Source: Andrena cerasifolii (Eukaryota; Arthropoda; Insecta; Hymenoptera; Andrenidae). From it: 64,000 nt of DNA. Each line of letters begins with the position of its first letter. Positions within the stretch are counted from its first letter, which is position 1. Shown in pieces: positions 58,458-64,000 of the stretch. The notes beneath the pieces were generated by a model. The model ran no database searches. It saw only the letters and a program-made list of their open reading frames with translations, and was not told the DNA's origin. The position numbers and the translations under genes were made by a program. Location of the stretch: positions 22,659,001-22,723,000 of the forward strand of contig NC_135119.1 in assembly GCF_050908995.1 (NCBI RefSeq), in the 5' to 3' direction.

Positions 58458-60394
58458 TTAATTTTCATCTTCGTCCATTCTTAGTCGTTTTCTACGGTCT
58501 TCGCCGACGTTGCGCTCTTCTGCTTCTAGTACTTTTAGTCGTGAACCACATATTTCTTGCCCGTGCAGGACCTACCATAAAAATTTTCCGTTTCACGATT
58601 TAACAGCACCTCCCCTTTAATGCATCCCGCGTTCATTGAAATTAGGAATTGATTGAGATTTCTAATAAAATACTACAAAGCATACCTCGATCGCTTCGTT
58701 TGCACTTTCCACGCTAGCATACTTCGCGTAACCACAATTCTTCCCTGGGAGCATATAAACGTCTATGAGGTTTCCAAATCTACAGAAAGCATCCTTCATA
58801 GCGTAGATAGGTGGTACAGGAGGTCCACATACAATAAAACACCTCTTGGCAACCTCCGCGTCTATACTGGCCATCGGTTGCACGGGCGGTAACTTGATGC
58901 ACATCGAATGCTCTAAACCTAATTATGCGAATACATAAATATGCGACGAGTCCAAGTATTATCGTATTGCATAGATAAAGTAATCTCTCACTTGGTGCGG
59001 TGAGTCCTGCAGCTTGAATTAACGATGTGGCTTGAGCTATTGTTTCTGCCAGATGCGCTAAGTCTGTCCGGGCACTGGCGATTCCACCTGCGGAGCTTCC
59101 AGGTTTTACGACACTTTTCGGAGGCACACTTGACAAATCTGGTTTCACTATCATCCTATGACCAGGAGGATACTCGAAGCCATGAAACTTCTCTCTTGCG
59201 TACGCTGCTGCACTAGGATTCGAGTACACCACAACAGCCTGACCTCTGGGCATCCTATATCGTACATCATTTTTCAAATGACAGTAATCTAAACCAGGTA
59301 CAATATCAAACAACTTCCATAGCTGATCTTGATTCAACGCTGGATGTGCAATTACTTGCAAATGCGTATAACCTTCGGAATTCGGATAATTCGTAGCAAT
59401 TTCTAAACTAATACTGCTCTTTCCAAAGTTCGACGAACTGTAACCACCGCTGGCACCCTCGTAATGAGAGGATATCCCATTGTTATACTTCACGTCGATG
59501 TGTTCGGGTTTTGGTTTCTTCGGTTCGGCAAATACAGCCTTGTATTTCCTATCGCATTCTTCGAACGCTCTCGCGGCGCTCGATACCTTTTTAAATTTCA
59601 CGTAACCAAAACCTTTTGATTCGTTTGTATTTCTATCTTTGACCACGGTAGCGTATTCGATAGGTCCAAACTTTAAAAACTCTTGCTGAAGTTCGCTGTC
59701 GGTCATAGACTTAGGTAACACACAAAAAAGACGAACCCATCTTTCTTCCTCGTTCGTTTCACGCACAGATCCTTGGTCACGACTGCAACAAATACCTATA
59801 TTTGCATGCTTATAATACAAATGCGTGTATATGCACTAAAAAGGAACCAATGCTTAGAAAGCGATTTACAATAATATTTCTCATCTTACTTCGAAGCAAT
59901 CATTACTTTGATAGGTCTTCCAACCGAACCCAACATTTTTCCATTCATTTCTTCTAGAGCAAAAGCTGCCTCCGACGTTTTCGAGAACTTAATATACGTA
60001 ACTCCTATATAAACAATACGCTTTCGTTAGTAAATATCTCGTACAATGTATTAGGAATACGTGAAAAGAAGCGGCACAAAGTCACGGAAGTGATGTATCA
60101 AGAAATACGCGGCTACGTTAAAAAAAACAAGCTGTAAACTGAATTGTAAAACCATAAATAGATTATTGATTTGTTTTGTAGACACGAGAAATTACCTTTA
60201 TTTTCGCCCGAATTCCGATCTTTAACCACCCAAATGTCCTCGATCTTTCCAAATTTCTCGAAAGCTTTCCTGAGGTCATCTTCTTCCAAGCTTTTGTGAC
60301 AGATAACGAATAAACGTGAATTCGGCGGGTCGTCATTTTTTGATCGTAAATCCGCTTGCGAATAATATGAATCCCTTTCCCTGTGGTCAGCCAT
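58458..60394 (-). CDS. Rbm45: RNA-binding protein 45 homologue, four RRM-like domains
   Basis: RBM45 is a nuclear and cytoplasmic RNA-binding protein with several RRM domains, linked in vertebrates to neural development and splicing. Five exons (60196-60394, 59890-60004, 58992-59782, 58686-58912, 58458-58571) join in phase to give 481 residues (human about 476). RRM1 spans about residues 27-104 (SRLFVICHKSLEEDDLRKAF, IWVVKDRNSGENKG). RRM2 lies at about 118-195 (RWVRLFCVLPKSMTDSELQQ, KGFGYVKF). A weaker RRM lies at about 235-310 and the last at about 391-465 (KRCFIVCGPPVPPIYAMKDA, CGYAKYASVESANEAIE). The short final exon encodes VLHGQEICGSRLKVLEAE and a charged tail. The start MADHRERDSYY sits directly before RRM1 as in homologues. 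It is a separate gene from Pgd on the same strand. Confidence 0.93.
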
Positions 60395-61568
60395 TTTGCA
60401 AATGAACGCTGCAGACTACGTCGCCCGTCTACGGTCAGTGAAGCCGACACATTTCAGGGACGGCTGAAATCGGAGTTCCGTACTATCAATTTTCAAATGT
60501 TAGGATTTGCATACTTCATTCTTCCGACATTTACTTCGCGCCAAAATAAATTAACCAATTTACTTGTGTTCTTGACACTATATAAAATTTCTTATCGAAT
60601 ACTTACGAGAGAGGAATTTCTTTCCAAATCTAATGCACTTTTAACCAGTTTCAGAATATGTATAACTATTTCATATGTGTTGCATTAAGAGCCTCGACTA
60701 CTTGTATAATATAACGTTGTAAATTAAATGTATTCTCGCGCAAGAATAAATAAAATACTCGTTAATTCAAGTTGCACGTTCCCTTGTTTTCTGAAGTTTT
60801 ATTTAACTTTGATGACTCATGGCGCGTAATTATTTTTACTTGGATTTCCATTTTAGTCGGTATAGGTACAGTTGTAATTTTGCGCGTTGTTTCCTCATTG
60901 GACCGTGTTCAGGAAGAATAAATATTTCATCGGTCGAAGCATTTAAGCACATACCTATATGTGCGGGTACTTTATTGTTTAGAAATGTAATACGATAGAC
61001 AATTATGATGAAAGATAGGTTAGCTTAAATTACTTCCGCATCGATTTCACAAATGTTATTCAGCAGCTTAACAAGTCATGCTCTACTAAATTTTTCCTTG
61101 TAGTAACTTTCTTATGTGGAAGACACATATAGGTAATTGGAACACTTATATTTATTAGTGTTTTCACCTCCTGATTAGATATGTACTTAAATCCTGCTTA
61201 TCATCTGCCCTGTATCAGTTTTTTTTCTTCGACCTAAATTTGTCATATAATTCATAATTATAGTAATTTGATAAACTTGAAACAAAATAAAACGACGACC
61301 CAAAAAGTACTGCTTTCCTTTGAACAGCATTCTGAATTAAAATTAATCATCCACACATGTAGAAATATATTTAATATATTTTTTTTTCAATACAAAATTG
61401 TATACTTCTTAATATCAACAGCATTCCCCGTAGTTCTCCGGAAGTATTCACACATTATTATGTATAACATGTATTAAAATGTCTATCACCGATAACAGTA
61501 ACCTCAATTACACATTGTATGTACATACATTCTCTTATAAAATCACTTGAAACGTTTATTACCAATTC
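60395..61568. other. Spacer holding Rbm45 promoter and Pgd 3' region
   Basis: AT-rich sequence. The right part is the Pgd 3' untranslated region, with minus-strand AATAAA candidates at 61151-61156 and 61555-61560; the latter is only 8 bp past the stop, probably too close to use. The left part must contain the Rbm45 promoter. No other gene is seen. Confidence 0.45.
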
Positions 61569-63706
61569 TTATACGTCATACGTGGAAGCAGAGACATTAC
61601 CACCATGCCCTGTCCAATTGGTGTGCACGAATTTTCCTTCTTGGCCGAGTAATTCATAAGTATGAGCTCCAAAGTAATCTCGTTGGGCTTGAAGTAAGTT
61701 TGCTGGAAGCCTGGCAGTTCTGAACCCGTCATAGAAAGCCAGAGCAGTCGATAAAGCAGGTGTGGGAATGCCAAGCGTTACAGCAGTAGACACTACTACT
61801 CTAGCACTGGCTTGACATTCTTTCATAGCTTTAGCGAAGAAATCATCTAACAATAAATTGGAAAGCTTAGGATTCTTGTCGAACGCTGCTTTGATATTCC
61901 CCAAGAAAGCACTGAAAGTATAAGTAAATAGATCAGCACGAAACATTCTCGAAAGCATTAATAAAACTTATAAATTTTCACAAACAAGACATACCTCCTT
62001 ATAATACATCCTCCCCGCCACATTAGAGCTATACCGCCGTAATTCAAGTTCCAGTTGTGAACTTTGGCAGCTTCCCTCAATAACATAAATCCTTGCGCGT
62101 AGGAAATAATTTTGGACACGTAAAGGGCGTTCTTTAAATGCTCTAGGAATTGTTTCTTATCACCCTCGAACGTGGCATCGGGACCTTTCAGTATAGCACT
62201 TGCTTCTATTCTTTCACTTTGCAGAGCAGAAAGGCATCTAGCAAAGACTGATTCACCGATTAGGGTTACGGGAACGCCGTAATCTAACGCGGCGATAGCT
62301 GTCCACTTTCCAGTCCCTTTCTGACCAGCTGTGTCTCTAATCCGTTCAAGCAAGTGACCCTTCCCATCTTTATATTTAAGAATATCTCGAGTGATTTCAA
62401 TCAAGAAAGAATCCAGTTCTCCTTTATTCCATTCGTCGAAGACTTTGCTCATCTCCTCAGGACTAAGCTTTAAACCGTTTCGCAGAATATGATAAGCTTC
62501 GCAAATAAGTTGCATATCGCCGTACTCGATACCGTTGTGCACCATTTTTACAAAGTGCCCCGCACCTGTTTCTCCGACCCAATCGCAACAAGGTTCTCCG
62601 CTAACTTTTGCGCATATCGACTGGAAAATTAATATGTTAACAATTAAATGTTTAATAAATTTGTGTTGTAAAACTGTTCAATAAACGGCTGCATTTTTGT
62701 CAAATACCTGGAAGATATTTTTAATGTGAGGCCAAGCTTTTGGATTTCCACCTGGCATTAAAGATGGACCGTATCTGGCACCATCTTCGCCTCCGCTAAC
62801 TCCGCTGCCAACAAATAAAATTCCTTTCTTCTCCAAGTCTTTGGTTCGCCTCTCGGTGTCTTGATATTCAGAATTACCACCATCAATTATAATATCACCA
62901 GGAGATAATAAAAGTACTAATTGTTCGATAAATGCATCCACAGCAGCGCCAGCTATTAGAAAGAAAAAAGGAATTTATTAAAGGAATATTATAATTAAAT
63001 ATAATTACATAAACCAAATAATTTCATAGGATTAATAAGCTTTATATATATTGACAATTATTATAGATCCATAACTTGTGAGCTTTGTGAGTCATGTAAG
63101 ATACATGATATCAGATCTAAAGAAATAATCGATTACAAGGTCAAGCACCTATGTCCGATGAGAACACCAGCTTACCTTTAACCAGAAGCATTACTCTTTT
63201 TGGTGGTTTCAATTTCTCCACCATCTCTTTCAATGAATATGCACCAATGACTTTTGTGCCCTTTGCTTCATTCTCTAAGAAAGATTTAACTTTATCCGTT
63301 GTACGATTGTATGCACATACAACAAACCCGTGGTCGTTCATATTTAGAATTAAATTTTGCCCCATGACAGCTAAGCCGATGAGGGCAATATCTGCAACAC
63401 TATCGAGCATAATAGAATTACAATAGAATCATATTAGTCCAGAATTATAATATTGCACTGTACGTATCAGGATATATAACATATTGCATAAAATAGTAAT
63501 TCGTAAATGAACTCTGATAATAATAAAATATCTCCCCGTTATTTATTTTCATACATTATCGTCTTGATCACGGTAAATGTATAGATATTTGAATTAACGT
63601 AAACGAAACGATGCGTTAATTAAATTACGGGAAAGCTGAAGTTTTAGATTTTATATATAATTTAAAATGTTCATTTGCTTGAAAATGATACTTACGGTTT
63701 ACTCAT
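61569..63706 (-). CDS. Pgd: 6-phosphogluconate dehydrogenase, decarboxylating
   Basis: This is the third enzyme of the pentose phosphate pathway: it oxidatively decarboxylates 6-phosphogluconate to ribulose 5-phosphate, making NADPH in the cytosol. Five exons (63696-63706, 63176-63399, 62708-62952, 61995-62620, 61569-61911) give 482 residues, the family length. The first coding exon is only 11 bases (ATGAGTAAACC|GTAAGT). It joins at CGATAG|T to give MSKPVADIALIGLAVMGQN, the conserved start. An upstream in-frame ATG within the intron would give a false start (MLDSV). Motifs: NADP-binding GLAVMGQN, substrate signature GGNSEYQDTERR, SGVSGGEDGARYGPSLMPGG, catalytic Lys in GHFVKMVHNGIEYGDMQL, and the C-terminal tail GQKGTGKW and ALMWRGGCIIRS. 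All key residues seen are intact. Confidence 0.97.
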
Positions 63707-64000
63707 TTTCGTTAATGGTAAAGCGCGTACAAACTGGTATGCAATACGTGCCCTTTGGAGTAATAATGAGCAACAAGTGGTCGAGCGCTTCTACCGAAGA
63801 GATCGAGAGTGAACATTCATTCGCGTGTAGTCCTCGGCATCAGCCGACGTTCCGTGAGCCAATCGCGATGCACACCAAGGTCATCATGGAGTCAGCACTA
63901 CGCGACACTACTATACTAGAATTTCATAACTTAACCACCACACGCATATACCTTAAACGTAATATTATATAATGATTACCGAAAAGTAGATTTTTATGTG
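63707..64000 (-). promoter_or_regulatory. Pgd upstream region
   Basis: This is the 5' side of Pgd. A CpG-richer stretch lies at about 63780-63880, suitable for a housekeeping promoter. A plus-strand frame here is unsupported. The window ends before any further gene. Confidence 0.4.

Noticed and set aside
58263..58603. Plus-strand frames opposite the Rbm45 3' end
   Set aside because: They are antisense to the last Rbm45 exon and a CT-rich simple repeat.

Overview
The window is nuclear DNA from an insect, most likely a hymenopteran and perhaps a bee. It is AT-rich, its genes are split by short GT-AG introns, and its PERIOD protein keeps the C-terminal tail with the CRY-binding signature that Drosophila PER lacks. 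The order is inferred from gene content; species cannot be named from sequence alone. I rebuilt six multi-exon genes by hand, checking splice phase at each junction: Gmer (GDP-L-fucose synthase, minus), Rictor (mTORC2 subunit, minus), Prosbeta1/PSMB6 (20S proteasome caspase-like subunit, plus), an SLC5 sodium-coupled transporter (plus), period (circadian repressor, minus, 25 kb) and, further right, Rbm45 and Pgd (both minus). That makes seven genes in all. All show full-length frames with family-typical sizes.

Layout: 1-4.3 kb holds no convincing gene. Gmer occupies 4.35-5.71 kb. Between 5.7 and 11.2 kb lies repeat-rich accessory DNA: a dispersed ~80 bp repeat in direct and inverted copies, two hairpins, a 40-bp tandem repeat and a GC-rich tandem repeat. 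Rictor (11.27-16.74 kb) and PSMB6 (17.70-19.16 kb) diverge from a shared ~1 kb intergenic region. The SLC5 transporter (20.20-25.59 kb) carries a ~1 kb array of 17-bp repeats in its last intron; the likely source sequence of that array is visible in a second copy of the same element in its first intron. A gene-free stretch follows to 30.3 kb, with one terminal-inverted-repeat element.

period runs from its start codon at 55,596 down to its stop at 30,323. Its first three introns are 4.5-6.5 kb and are crowded with small non-autonomous transposons, several with recognisable target-site duplications (8 bp, TA, TTA), plus a long palindrome. Two tandem E-box pairs with exactly 6-nt spacing (the E1-E2 arrangement known from CLOCK:CYCLE targets) occur, one ~460 bp upstream of the start codon and one in intron 2. 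They are the most attractive regulatory observation here. Rbm45 (58.46-60.39 kb) and Pgd (61.57-63.71 kb) close the window.

The genes are unrelated housekeeping and clock genes and do not form a pathway. I found no CRISPR array, rRNA or tRNA gene. No wholly new protein system is evident; the novelty is in the repeats and in the period regulatory architecture.
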